Positions 7,003 through 11,490 of a stretch of DNA of 11,490 bases are shown here, piece after piece (position 1 is the first letter of the stretch; each line of letters starts with the position of its first letter). The translations under genes and the position numbers were made by a program. The notes beneath the pieces are model-generated. The model did no database searches, was not told where the DNA came from, and worked only from the letters and a program-made list of their open reading frames with translations. The DNA comes from Burkholderiales bacterium (GTDB lineage: Bacteria > Pseudomonadota > Gammaproteobacteria > Burkholderiales > SG8-39): contig JAQSVY010000023.1 of the NCBI GenBank assembly GCA_029266935.1, positions 1 to 11,490 on the forward strand, written 5' to 3'.

Positions 7003-7645
7003 ACGTCTGCTGGCGGTCCTTCTCGTCCTGGGGGCCTATGGCTGCGCCGACCCCAAAGAGCACAGCCACGCCGTGTACATGCTGATCGACACCTCCGGCA
7101 CGTACGCGCAGGAGTCGGCCAAGGCGCAGCGCATCGTCAACTACCTGCTCGGCACGCTGCAGCCGGGCGACTCGCTCGCCGTGGCGCGCGTGAAGAGCCG
7201 CAGTTTCAGCGAGAAGGACATCATCGCCAAGGCTACCTTCGAGTCGCGTCCCTCGCAGGCCAACGCGCAGAAGCGCGCTTTCCGCGATGCGATCGACAAC
7301 TCGCTCAGGCTGGTGATGCCGAGCCGCTACACCGATATCACCGGCGCCATGATCCAGGGCGCCGAGTACCTGAACGAGGCGGGCGCGGGCCGCAAGACCA
7401 TCATCGTCTTCTCCGACATGCAGGAGGAGCTCGACAAGGTCACGGTGCGCGACTTTCCGATCAGCCTGCGCGACATCCACATCGTCGCGGTCAACGTCGT
7501 CAAGCTCAGCACCGACAACGTCGACCCGCGGCGTTACCTCGGGCGCCTGGACGACTGGAAGAAGCGGGTCGAGGCCGCGGGCGCCAGGGAGTGGCGCGTC
7601 ATCAACGACCTGGAGCGACTGGACTCCATCCTGACGAGGAGCTAG
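6995..7645 (+). CDS. von Willebrand factor A-domain lipoprotein
   Basis: 216 residues from ATG 6995, within the last codons of the membrane-protein gene (ATGCTTAA overlap), with GGAG at 6984-6987. A lipoprotein-like signal MLKRLLAVLLVLGAYGC would place the acylated Cys at 17; the lipobox (AYGC) is slightly atypical. The rest is one VWA fold: strand HAVYMLIDTSGTY with the MIDAS D32-x-S34-x-T36, YTDITGAM carrying the second MIDAS Thr (T113 or T116), and IIVFSDMQEE with D141. These residues bind a divalent metal and a partner acidic residue, so protein-protein binding is the expected role. Located outside the inner membrane, it probably works with the upstream membrane protein. A downstream methyltransferase follows after 36 bases. 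Confidence 0.85.
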   Translation: MLKRLLAVLLVLGAYGCADPKEHSHAVYMLIDTSGTYAQESAKAQRIVNYLLGTLQPGDSLAVARVKSRSFSEKDIIAKATFESRPSQANAQKRAFRDAIDNSLRLVMPSRYTDITGAMIQGAEYLNEAGAGRKTIIVFSDMQEELDKVTVRDFPISLRDIHIVAVNVVKLSTDNVDPRRYLGRLDDWKKRVEAAGAREWRVINDLERLDSILTRS

Positions 7646-7668
7646 GCGGGCGCGCGGGGGGTTGCCGT

Positions 7669-7674
7669 TAGACT
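7669..7674 (+). promoter_or_regulatory. -10-like TAGACT before methyltransferase
   Basis: TAGACT lies seven bases before the TTG start of the methyltransferase, and the intervening CCCCTCC is the opposite of a ribosome site. This fits a leaderless or very short-leader message, like selO and the M20 gene. No -35 match is seen at standard spacing, so the gene may instead be read through from the VWA gene. Confidence 0.3.
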
Positions 7675-7681
7675 CCCCTCC

Positions 7682-8308
7682 TTGAGCCTCGAACCTGCAG
7701 ACCTGAAGCGGATCGTCGGCGTCACCCTCGAGCACTACGAGAAGCGCGCCGAGGACTTCTGGCACGGCACGCGCGACCACGACGTCAGGCAGAATATCGA
7801 CGCGCTGCTGCGCCGCATCGAGGCCGGGCCGCCGTTCACCATCCTCGACCTGGGCTGCGGGCCGGGGCGCGATCTCAAGACCTTCAGCGCGCTCGGCCAC
7901 GTCGCCATCGGCCTTGAGGGCGCGCCGAGCTTTGCGGCGATGGCGCGCGAGCACAGCGGCTGCGAGGTGTGGGAGCAGGATTTCCTGCACCTCGAGCTGC
8001 CGCCGGCGCGCTTTGATGGCGTGTTCGCCAACGCGGTTCTCTTCCACGCGCCAAGCCAGGAGCTGCCCCGGGTCCTGGGCGAGCTGCGCGCCACGCTCAA
8101 GCCGCGCGGCGTGCTCTTCAGCTCCAACCCGCACGGCCAAAACGAGGAAGGCTGGAATCGCGGTCGTTATGGCGTCTACCACGACCTCGATACCTGGCGG
8201 GGCTACCTCACCCGGGCCGGCTTCGCCGAGCTCGAGTACTACTACCGTCCCCCCGGGCTTCCGCGCGAGCAGCAGCCCTGGCTCGCGACCGTGTGGCGGT
8301 CGATTTAA
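7682..8308 (+). CDS. Class I SAM-dependent methyltransferase
   Basis: 208 residues. SAM-binding motif I is ILDLGCGPG (54-62), followed by the acidic ribose-binding residue E79 (IGLEGAP), D100 in EQDFLHLELP and motif IV/V FDGVFANAVLFH (111-122). The later GELRATLKPRGVLFSS (133-148) and TWRGYLTRAGF (171-181) are standard for this fold, as in UbiE/Methyltransf_11-type enzymes. The substrate is unknown. TTG 7682 is the first start codon after the in-frame stop of the preceding gene, so the start is forced, unless a rarer codon is used; no Shine-Dalgarno is visible. A hairpin-like GCGC-TGTA-GCGC follows the stop (about 8316-8327) but lacks a T run. Confidence 0.88.
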   Translation: MSLEPADLKRIVGVTLEHYEKRAEDFWHGTRDHDVRQNIDALLRRIEAGPPFTILDLGCGPGRDLKTFSALGHVAIGLEGAPSFAAMAREHSGCEVWEQDFLHLELPPARFDGVFANAVLFHAPSQELPRVLGELRATLKPRGVLFSSNPHGQNEEGWNRGRYGVYHDLDTWRGYLTRAGFAELEYYYRPPGLPREQQPWLATVWRSI

Positions 8309-8356
8309 CGCGACGCGCTGTAGCGCATGCGTGCCTAAGAAATCACGCGGCAGCGA

Positions 8357-8385
8357 CCGACACAGGGAAACGCCTGCACTAGCAT
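8357..8385 (+). promoter_or_regulatory. Candidate sigma70 promoter of the acidic-protein gene
   Basis: CCGACA (8357-8362, 4/6 to TTGACA), a 17-base spacer and TAGCAT (8380-8385, 4/6 to TATAAT) stand 32 bases before the ATG at 8418, leaving a short leader that includes the strong ribosome site AGGAGGAG. This is seen by eye only. Confidence 0.35.
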
Positions 8386-8417
8386 CGCCTCGAGTTTCAA
8401 CAAGCGAGGAGGAGCGC

Positions 8418-8780
8418 ATGGATGCAGCGATGATCGCCCGCGTGATGTCGGCCATTCCCGAGCGCGCCGCGTGGGCGCATACCGGAACCGCGTTCGAGCC
8501 CCATGACGCCCAGGGCGCCCAGGTGAAGTACCTCGCGCAGTTCCTGCAATGGCTCAGCCCGCTGACGCAGCTCACGAAGGATGACCAGCGCGCGCTCGGC
8601 CTGCTCGCCACCCATCACAGGCCGATCGCCGAAGAGGAAGCCGAGCTAGAGGAGGACGCCGACGTCGCCATCGAGGGCGAGCTGGAAGACGACGCGACCC
8701 AGTTCGATCCGGAGGCGACTTTTCCCCCATCGCCGCGGGAAGAGGAGAAAGCCGAACTCCTGGCAACGACTACTCAATGA
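8418..8780 (+). CDS. Hypothetical acidic protein
   Basis: 120 residues from ATG 8418 with AGGAGGAG at 8407-8414. The N-terminal half (1-70, with WAHTGTAFEPHDAQGAQVKYL at about 19-39 and FLQWLSPLTQLTKDDQ) looks like a small helical domain. The second half (72-111) is strongly acidic and low in complexity (EEEAELEEDADVAIEGELED), probably disordered. No membrane segment, signal peptide or catalytic motif is seen and I do not recognise the family. It is transcribed alone; the next gene converges on it after 22 bases. Confidence 0.75.
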   Translation: MDAAMIARVMSAIPERAAWAHTGTAFEPHDAQGAQVKYLAQFLQWLSPLTQLTKDDQRALGLLATHHRPIAEEEAELEEDADVAIEGELEDDATQFDPEATFPPSPREEEKAELLATTTQ

Positions 8781-8782
8781 GA

Positions 8783-8804
8783 AAACTGGGGTCTGTCCCC
8801 GTTT
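8783..8804. repeat. GGGG-TCTGT-CCCC hairpin between convergent genes (REP-like)
   Basis: GGGG (8788-8791) pairs with CCCC (8797-8800) around TCTGT, with partial extension into AAAAC and GTTT. The core GGGGTCTGTCCCC, its complement being GGGGACAGACCCC, resembles short dispersed palindromes common in proteobacterial genomes, some linked to REP-associated transposases. It fills the 22 bases between the acidic-protein stop and the M20 hydrolase stop, where it could end transcription from both sides. With one copy in view the repeat status is from memory. Confidence 0.5.
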
Positions 8805-10041
8805 AAGCGGCGCGCTCGAGAACCGCCTGCAGCAGCACGTCGCAGCCGGCGGCGAGGTCCTCGGGGCGGGCGTTCTCGATCTCGTTGTGGCTGATGCCGC
8901 CTTCGCAGGGCACGAAGATCATCGCGGTGGGCGCGACGCGCGCCAGGTACACGGCGTCGTGGCCGGCGCCGCTGACGATGTCGCGGTGGCTGAGGCCCAG
9001 CGCGCCCGCGGCGCGGCGCACGGCGTCGACGAGCTCGGGCGCGAACTCGCAGGGCGGGAAGTGGACGATCTCGCGCACCTCGACCGAGACGCGGCATTCG
9101 GCGCCGATCGTCGTGGCGCTCGCCTGCAGGTCATCCTTCATTTTCTTCAGTGTTGAATCGCTGGCATTGCGCATGTCCACGGTCAGGTGCACTTCGCCGG
9201 GTACGACGTTGCGCGAGTTGGGCATCACCTGCATGAACCCGACGGTGGCGCGCGCGTAGTCCGGGTACTCGCGTGCGATGCGGTTCACTTCGAGGACCAG
9301 GCGGCTTGCGCCGACGAGCGCATCCTTGCGCAGTTCCATCGGCGTGGGGCCAGCATGCGCATCCTGCCCGATGACGGCGACGTCGAACCAGCGCTGGCCG
9401 AGCGCACCCTGCACGACGCCGATAGTGGTGCGCGTGTCCTCGAGTACCGGCCCCTGCTCGATGTGCGCCTCGAAGTAGGCGCCGACCGGATGCGGCCCGC
9501 CGGCGCCGGCATAGCCGATCCGCTCCAGCGCTTCGCCGAAGGAAACGCCTTCCAGGTCTTTTTGAGAAGAAACGAACCGGAGTGAATGGACTCCCGCGAA
9601 AACTCCCGAGCCCGCCATGCCGGGGGCGAAGCGAGAGCCTTCCTCGTTGGTCCAGGAGGCGACCTCGACGGGCGCGCGGGTCTTCACTTTGTGGTCGTTC
9701 AGCGTGCGCAGCACCTCGAGCCCGGCCATCACGCCATAGGCGCCGTCGAAGCGCCCGCCCGAGGGCTGCGAGTCGAGATGGCTGCCCATCATTACCGGCG
9801 GCAGGGGCTCGGAGCCCTCGCGGCGCGCGAAGATGTTGCCCACGGCGTCCCAGCGCACCGCGAGTCCGGCTTCGCGTGCCCAGCGCACGAACAGGTCGCG
9901 ACCCTGGCGGTCGAGCTCGGTCAGGGCGAGGCGCCTGACCCCGCCCTTGGGGGTGGCGCCGATCCGGGCGAGGTCAATGAGGGCGCGCCAGAGACGCTCT
10001 GCGTCGATCCTGGCGGAGCGCCTACTGTGGATTTTTTCCAT
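8803..10041 (-). CDS. M20 amidohydrolase: N-carbamoyl-L-amino acid hydrolase / allantoate amidohydrolase family
   Basis: 412 residues, the usual length of the HyuC/AllC/AmaB group, which releases ammonia and CO2 from ureido (carbamoyl-amino) compounds with two metal ions. Metal ligands are all present: H88 (GSHLDSQ), D99 (GGRFDGAYG), E134 (TNEEGSRF), H193 (EAHIEQGP) and H385 (ISHNE). The lid/dimerisation domain carries GQDAHAGPTPM (225-235) and NSRNVVPGEV (275-284), and GAGHDA (358-363) is the substrate-side loop. Substrate (N-carbamoyl amino acid, beta-ureidopropionate or allantoate) cannot be chosen from the sequence, and no hydantoinase or allantoinase lies nearby. The ATG has no ribosome site; TACCCT lies seven bases upstream. 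It is divergent from a 57-residue gene across 52 bases. Confidence 0.93.
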   Translation of the reverse strand: MEKIHSRRSARIDAERLWRALIDLARIGATPKGGVRRLALTELDRQGRDLFVRWAREAGLAVRWDAVGNIFARREGSEPLPPVMMGSHLDSQPSGGRFDGAYGVMAGLEVLRTLNDHKVKTRAPVEVASWTNEEGSRFAPGMAGSGVFAGVHSLRFVSSQKDLEGVSFGEALERIGYAGAGGPHPVGAYFEAHIEQGPVLEDTRTTIGVVQGALGQRWFDVAVIGQDAHAGPTPMELRKDALVGASRLVLEVNRIAREYPDYARATVGFMQVMPNSRNVVPGEVHLTVDMRNASDSTLKKMKDDLQASATTIGAECRVSVEVREIVHFPPCEFAPELVDAVRRAAGALGLSHRDIVSGAGHDAVYLARVAPTAMIFVPCEGGISHNEIENARPEDLAAGCDVLLQAVLERAA

Positions 10042-10048
10042 CGATTCA

Positions 10049-10054
10049 AGGGTA
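10049..10054 (-). promoter_or_regulatory. -10-like TACCCT before the M20 gene
   Basis: TACCCT (matching the T, A and final T of TATAAT) is seven bases before the ATG and no Shine-Dalgarno is present. It is the weakest of the four similar arrangements in the window and no clear -35 is seen. Confidence 0.25.
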
Positions 10055-10060
10055 ACATTG

Positions 10061-10089
10061 CGCCCCTTCGAGAGACCACTTTAGGGGCG
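10061..10089 (+). promoter_or_regulatory. Inverted repeat covering the ribosome site of the 57-residue gene
   Basis: CGCCCCT (10061-10067) and AGGGGCG (10083-10089) are perfect seven-base complements around a 15-base loop. The right arm contains the AGGGG ribosome site of the gene starting at 10094. If transcribed, the hairpin would hide that site; as DNA it could be an operator between the two divergent genes. Confidence 0.4.
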
Positions 10090-10093
10090 ACTC

Positions 10094-10267
10094 ATGAAAC
10101 GCAAGTACGGCGCCGCGAAGGCGCGCGAGACCGAGGCCGAGAAGATGATGCGGGAAGCGGCAAAAGCGGCGGGCGACAACCGCCACAACTACGGCTCCGT
10201 GTCGCGCAAGGGCGCGATCTCGCGCGGCAAGATGCGCGGCCGCGCCTACCGCGCCGGCGGCAAGTAG
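10094..10267 (+). CDS. Small basic protein, 57 residues, unknown
   Basis: The frame reads MKRKYGAAKARETEAEKMM, a helical segment REAAKAAGDNRHNYG, then a Gly/Arg/Lys-rich tail (SVSRKGAISRGKMRGRAYRA, then GGK). The ATG is preceded by AGGGG (10083-10087) at six bases. Coding codon use is normal for the window, with G or C at most third positions. The composition suggests nucleic-acid binding, but no known domain is recognised. Its TAG stop abuts the stop of the converging 80-residue gene. It is short enough to be missed by automatic calling. It could be wrong, but the start context and codon bias favour a real gene. Confidence 0.6.
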   Translation: MKRKYGAAKARETEAEKMMREAAKAAGDNRHNYGSVSRKGAISRGKMRGRAYRAGGK

Positions 10268-10510
10268 CTAAGGACCGAGCTTTCGGAACAGATCGAGCGT
10301 GGGCCGGCACCGCGCCTCGATCTCCTCGCACCCGAGGACCAGGTCCGGGCCCTCGATCAGCCAGACGAACTGCCCGCCGCGCAGCACCAGCGCCGCGGCG
10401 TGCAGCGCGTCCTGTTCCGTCGTGAAGTGCAGGGGTACCAGCCGCTGCAGCACTGCGCGGTCGATCGCCTTCGGCGCTGCCGTGGTGGCGTAATACAACG
10501 CATAGGGCAT
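10268..10510 (-). CDS. Hypothetical protein, 80 residues
   Basis: From ATG 10510 the protein reads MPYALYYATTAAPKAIDRAV, then LQRLVPLHFTTEQDALHAAA, LVLRGGQFVWLIEGPDLVLG and CEEIEARCRPTLDLFRKLGP. It has the pattern of a small alpha/beta domain with a hydrophobic core strand FVWLIEGPD; no family is recognised. The frame stays open far upstream (to 11014), but that stretch passes through the tRNA-like gene and has no protein-like character, so the ATG is preferred. No Shine-Dalgarno is seen. A strong hairpin ends eight bases upstream (10518-10555) and the tRNA-like gene lies 62 bases upstream on the same strand, so the two may share a transcript. Confidence 0.6.
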   Translation of the reverse strand: MPYALYYATTAAPKAIDRAVLQRLVPLHFTTEQDALHAAALVLRGGQFVWLIEGPDLVLGCEEIEARCRPTLDLFRKLGP

Positions 10511-10517
10511 TCCACAT

Positions 10518-10555
10518 CCCGGGCGCGAGTTTCTCAGGAAACGCCGCAGCCCGGG
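10518..10555 (-). promoter_or_regulatory. Strong nested hairpin between the tRNA-like gene and the 80-residue gene
   Basis: Outer arms CCCGGGC (10518-10524) and GCCCGGG (10549-10555) pair perfectly. Inside, GCG pairs with CGC after a one-base bulge, then GTTTC (10529-10533) pairs with GAAAC (10538-10542) around a four-base loop. This gives about 15 pairs in 38 bases. No T run follows in the minus direction, so it is not a classic terminator. It may be a processing or attenuation element upstream of the ATG at 10510. Confidence 0.5.
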
Positions 10556-10572
10556 GAAGCATTTGAGGGAAG

Positions 10573-10647
10573 TGGAGCGGGGAGTGAGTTTCGGACTCAC
10601 ACCTCGATCTTGGAGGGATCGTGCTCTGCCCCTTAAGCTATCCCCGC
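10573..10647 (-). tRNA. tRNA-Gly(UCC)-like gene with aberrant C33 and C55, CCA encoded
   Basis: Read on the minus strand: acceptor GCGGGGA/TCCCCGC (7/7 pairs), T8-A9, D-stem GCTT/GAGC with an eight-base loop AAGGGGCA, anticodon stem CGATC/GATCG (5/5), loop CCTCCAA with anticodon TCC (10612-10614), variable loop AGGT, T-stem GTGAG/CTCAC (5/5), T-loop TCCGAAA, discriminator T and encoded CCA (10573-10575). G1-C72, C2-G71, U73 and C35-C36 are glycine identity elements. Two nearly invariant bases differ: position 33 is C instead of U, and position 55 is C instead of U. T54, C56, A58, A14 and a G-rich D-loop remain. It could be a specialised glycine tRNA, a tRNA-like regulator or a decaying copy. 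A plausible promoter lies just upstream. Confidence 0.75.
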
Positions 10648-10658
10648 TCGTGAACACG

Positions 10659-10687
10659 ATTATTGGAGCGGTGCCAAAGGCGCGCAA
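10659..10687 (-). promoter_or_regulatory. Candidate sigma70 promoter of the tRNA-like gene
   Basis: On the minus strand TTGCGC (10682-10687), exactly 17 bases, then AATAAT (10659-10664, 5/6 to TATAAT). The tRNA 5' end is 11 bases beyond the -10, so the leader would be only a few bases. The -35 match is modest (3/6). Confidence 0.45.
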
Positions 10688-10749
10688 TGCGCCGTCCTGC
10701 GCACCTGGCGGTGCCATGTAGACGGGGCGCGGGATAACTTGCCGAGTAG

Positions 10750-10799
10750 TGCGGCGGCGACGTCGACGGGAAGGCCCCGCTTGTCGCTGCGGCGGCGAC
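10750..10799. repeat. 12-base direct repeat in the gap upstream of the 63-residue gene
   Basis: TGCGGCGGCGAC occurs at 10750-10761 and 10788-10799. The stretch 10688-10843 otherwise holds nothing I can name; it is open in several frames but not protein-like. The left copy can also pair imperfectly with GTCGCTGC (10783-10790), so a folded leader is possible. GC-rich chance repetition cannot be excluded. Confidence 0.35.
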
Positions 10800-10843
10800 C
10801 CCCTAATCAGGAGTTCGTTACGCGTCGCGCGTTGCGCGCCGTG

Positions 10844-10849
10844 TATAAA
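10844..10849 (+). promoter_or_regulatory. -10 element TATAAA before the 63-residue gene
   Basis: TATAAA (5/6 to TATAAT) is followed by six bases (GGGCCC) and the ATG at 10856. Transcription starting at the A of ATG would give a leaderless message. The AAGGG within it is too close (three bases) to serve well as a ribosome site. No good -35 is seen. Confidence 0.45.
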
Positions 10850-10855
10850 GGGCCC

Positions 10856-11047
10856 ATGAAGAACTGCGAGATTTTCCACGTGCCGTACAAGAGTTCCTTC
10901 CGCTGGAAGTGGCGTTACACCGCGCCCGATGGCCGCGTCAGCGAATCGAAGCGCGAGTACCAGCTGTTCTACGAATGCGTCTCGGCCGCCCGCGAAAGCG
11001 GCTACGAGCCGCACGCCATCCTGCCCGCTAAAGAAACTGCCGCCTGA
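10856..11047 (+). CDS. Hypothetical protein, 63 residues
   Basis: The protein is MKNCEIFHVPYKSSFRWKWR, then YTAPDGRVSESKREYQLFYE, CVSAARESGYEPHAILPAKE and TAA. It has an N-terminal strand-rich part with a WKWRYTAPDGRV motif (a likely beta hairpin) followed by one helix (EYQLFYECVSAARESGY). This fits a compact single-domain cytosolic protein; no signal peptide, membrane segment or catalytic motif is seen and I cannot name the family. ATG 10856 is chosen because the upstream in-frame extension is low-complexity Arg/Pro-rich and a TATAAA stands six bases before the ATG. Its 3' end overlaps the converging MetE-like gene by 20 bases. Confidence 0.7.
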   Translation: MKNCEIFHVPYKSSFRWKWRYTAPDGRVSESKREYQLFYECVSAARESGYEPHAILPAKETAA

Positions 11048-11490
11048 CCAGCGCGGCGCCCTCGGCGAGCGCCCTGAGCTTGCCGTAGGCCACCTCGCGC
11101 GACAGGTATTTCATCCCGCAGTCCGGCGCGGCCACCAGCCGCTCGGCGCCGACGTGCGCCAGCCCGGCGCGGATGCGCGCCGCCACGGTCTCGGCGCTCT
11201 CCACCTTCGGGTCGCCGAGGTCGAGTACGCCGAGCATCACGGTCTTGGGCGCGAGATCGCGCAGCACGCCGAGGTCGAGCCGGGGCTGCGCCGCCTCGAT
11301 CGAGATCTGCGTGGCAGGTGTGTCGGCGAGCTGCGGCAGGAATGAGTAGCCCGAGGGCTTCTCCTTCACCGCGGCGGCGTAGCCGAAGCAAAGGTGCACG
11401 ACGGTCGTGCCGGCGATGCCCTCGAGCGCGCGGTTGATCGCCTTCACGCCGTAGCGCGCGGCGCGCTCGTGGCGCGCCTGCAGCCAGGGC
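11028..11490 (-). CDS. MetE-like methyltransferase, C-terminal part
   Basis: The last 153 codons of a gene entering from the right edge; there is no start in view (an internal GTG at 11447 is not the start, since the frame continues PWLQARHERAARYGVKAI). It is the zinc-binding end of the cobalamin-independent methionine synthase family. HxC is seen in VVHLCFGY (visible residues 32 and 34), the ligand Glu in QISIEAAQPR (65) and the last ligand Cys in APDCGMK (124), matching His641, Cys643, Glu665 and Cys726 of E. coli MetE. The site looks competent for activating a thiol acceptor. It belongs to the same family as the gene at the left edge but is a separate gene. Acceptor and donor unknown. Confidence 0.88.
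   Translation of the reverse strand, partial: PWLQARHERAARYGVKAINRALEGIAGTTVVHLCFGYAAAVKEKPSGYSFLPQLADTPATQISIEAAQPRLDLGVLRDLAPKTVMLGVLDLGDPKVESAETVAARIRAGLAHVGAERLVAAPDCGMKYLSREVAYGKLRALAEGAALVRRQFL

Noticed and set aside
8309..8340. GCGC-TGTA-GCGC hairpin after the methyltransferase as a terminator
   Set aside because: The stem is only four bases and no T run follows.
6911..8611. A 566-codon open frame on the minus strand
   Set aside because: It lies opposite the VWA, methyltransferase and acidic genes, all with recognised motifs or good starts. Its translation is Arg/Ala/Val-rich without domains, as expected for the complement of GC-rich coding DNA.
10511..11014. Upstream extension of the 80-residue protein through the tRNA-like gene
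   Set aside because: The extension crosses a well-paired tRNA structure and a strong hairpin and has no protein-like pattern; the ATG at 10510 is more likely.
1..11490. CRISPR array, transposase, integrase or attachment site
   Set aside because: No spaced direct repeats, no transposase or integrase motifs, and no duplicated tRNA end were seen. The tRNA-like gene has no repeated 3' segment elsewhere in the window that I could find.

Overview
The window is GC-rich and gene-dense, with short intergenic gaps, many small genes and many GTG/TTG starts. The gene set (SelO, a DUF1328 protein, a THI5-like ABC transporter, single-domain MetE-like proteins, an M20 carbamoyl-amino-acid hydrolase) suggests a proteobacterium, most likely a betaproteobacterium. 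That assignment is inferred from general appearance, because the window holds no rRNA or other marker gene.

Layout. (1) 1-2967: a divergent transport locus. On the minus strand a THI5/SsuA-like binding protein is followed by the N-terminal half of a MetE-like methyltransferase that runs off the left edge. On the plus strand a permease overlaps its ATPase. The binding protein appears to lack about 70 residues of its first lobe. (2) 2969-5247: a small lipoprotein (minus), a DUF1328 membrane peptide (plus) and the protein AMPylase SelO (minus). (3) 5248-5559: no intact gene, but a clear relic of an OmpR-type response regulator with a frameshift, perhaps followed by the first codons of its histidine kinase. 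(4) 5560-7645: a translationally coupled pair, a 480-residue membrane protein with a long helical cytoplasmic-type region and a von Willebrand A lipoprotein with MIDAS residues. I do not recognise this pair as a described system. (5) 7682-8780: a class I SAM methyltransferase and an acidic 120-residue protein. (6) 8803-10041: an M20 N-carbamoyl-amino-acid hydrolase/allantoate amidohydrolase on the minus strand, separated from the acidic gene by a short GGGG/CCCC hairpin. (7) 10094-11047: three small proteins of 57, 80 and 63 residues around an unusual tRNA-Gly(UCC)-like gene and a strong hairpin. (8) 11028-11490: the C-terminal half of a second MetE-like protein, with all four zinc ligands, entering from the right.

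Working together: the binding protein, permease and ATPase should form one importer of unknown substrate (the family includes thiamine-pyrimidine, riboflavin, sulfonate and nitrate carriers). The adjoining MetE-like gene may act on the imported compound or on methyl transfer. The membrane/VWA pair probably acts at the envelope. The remaining genes look like unrelated single units.

The points most worth a second look are the tRNA-like gene with altered invariant bases C33 and C55 but perfect stems, the in-frame deletion in the binding protein, the coupled membrane/VWA pair, the two-component relic, and a repeated layout of a -10-like hexamer 6-7 bases before start codons that lack a ribosome binding site, which suggests leaderless transcripts.
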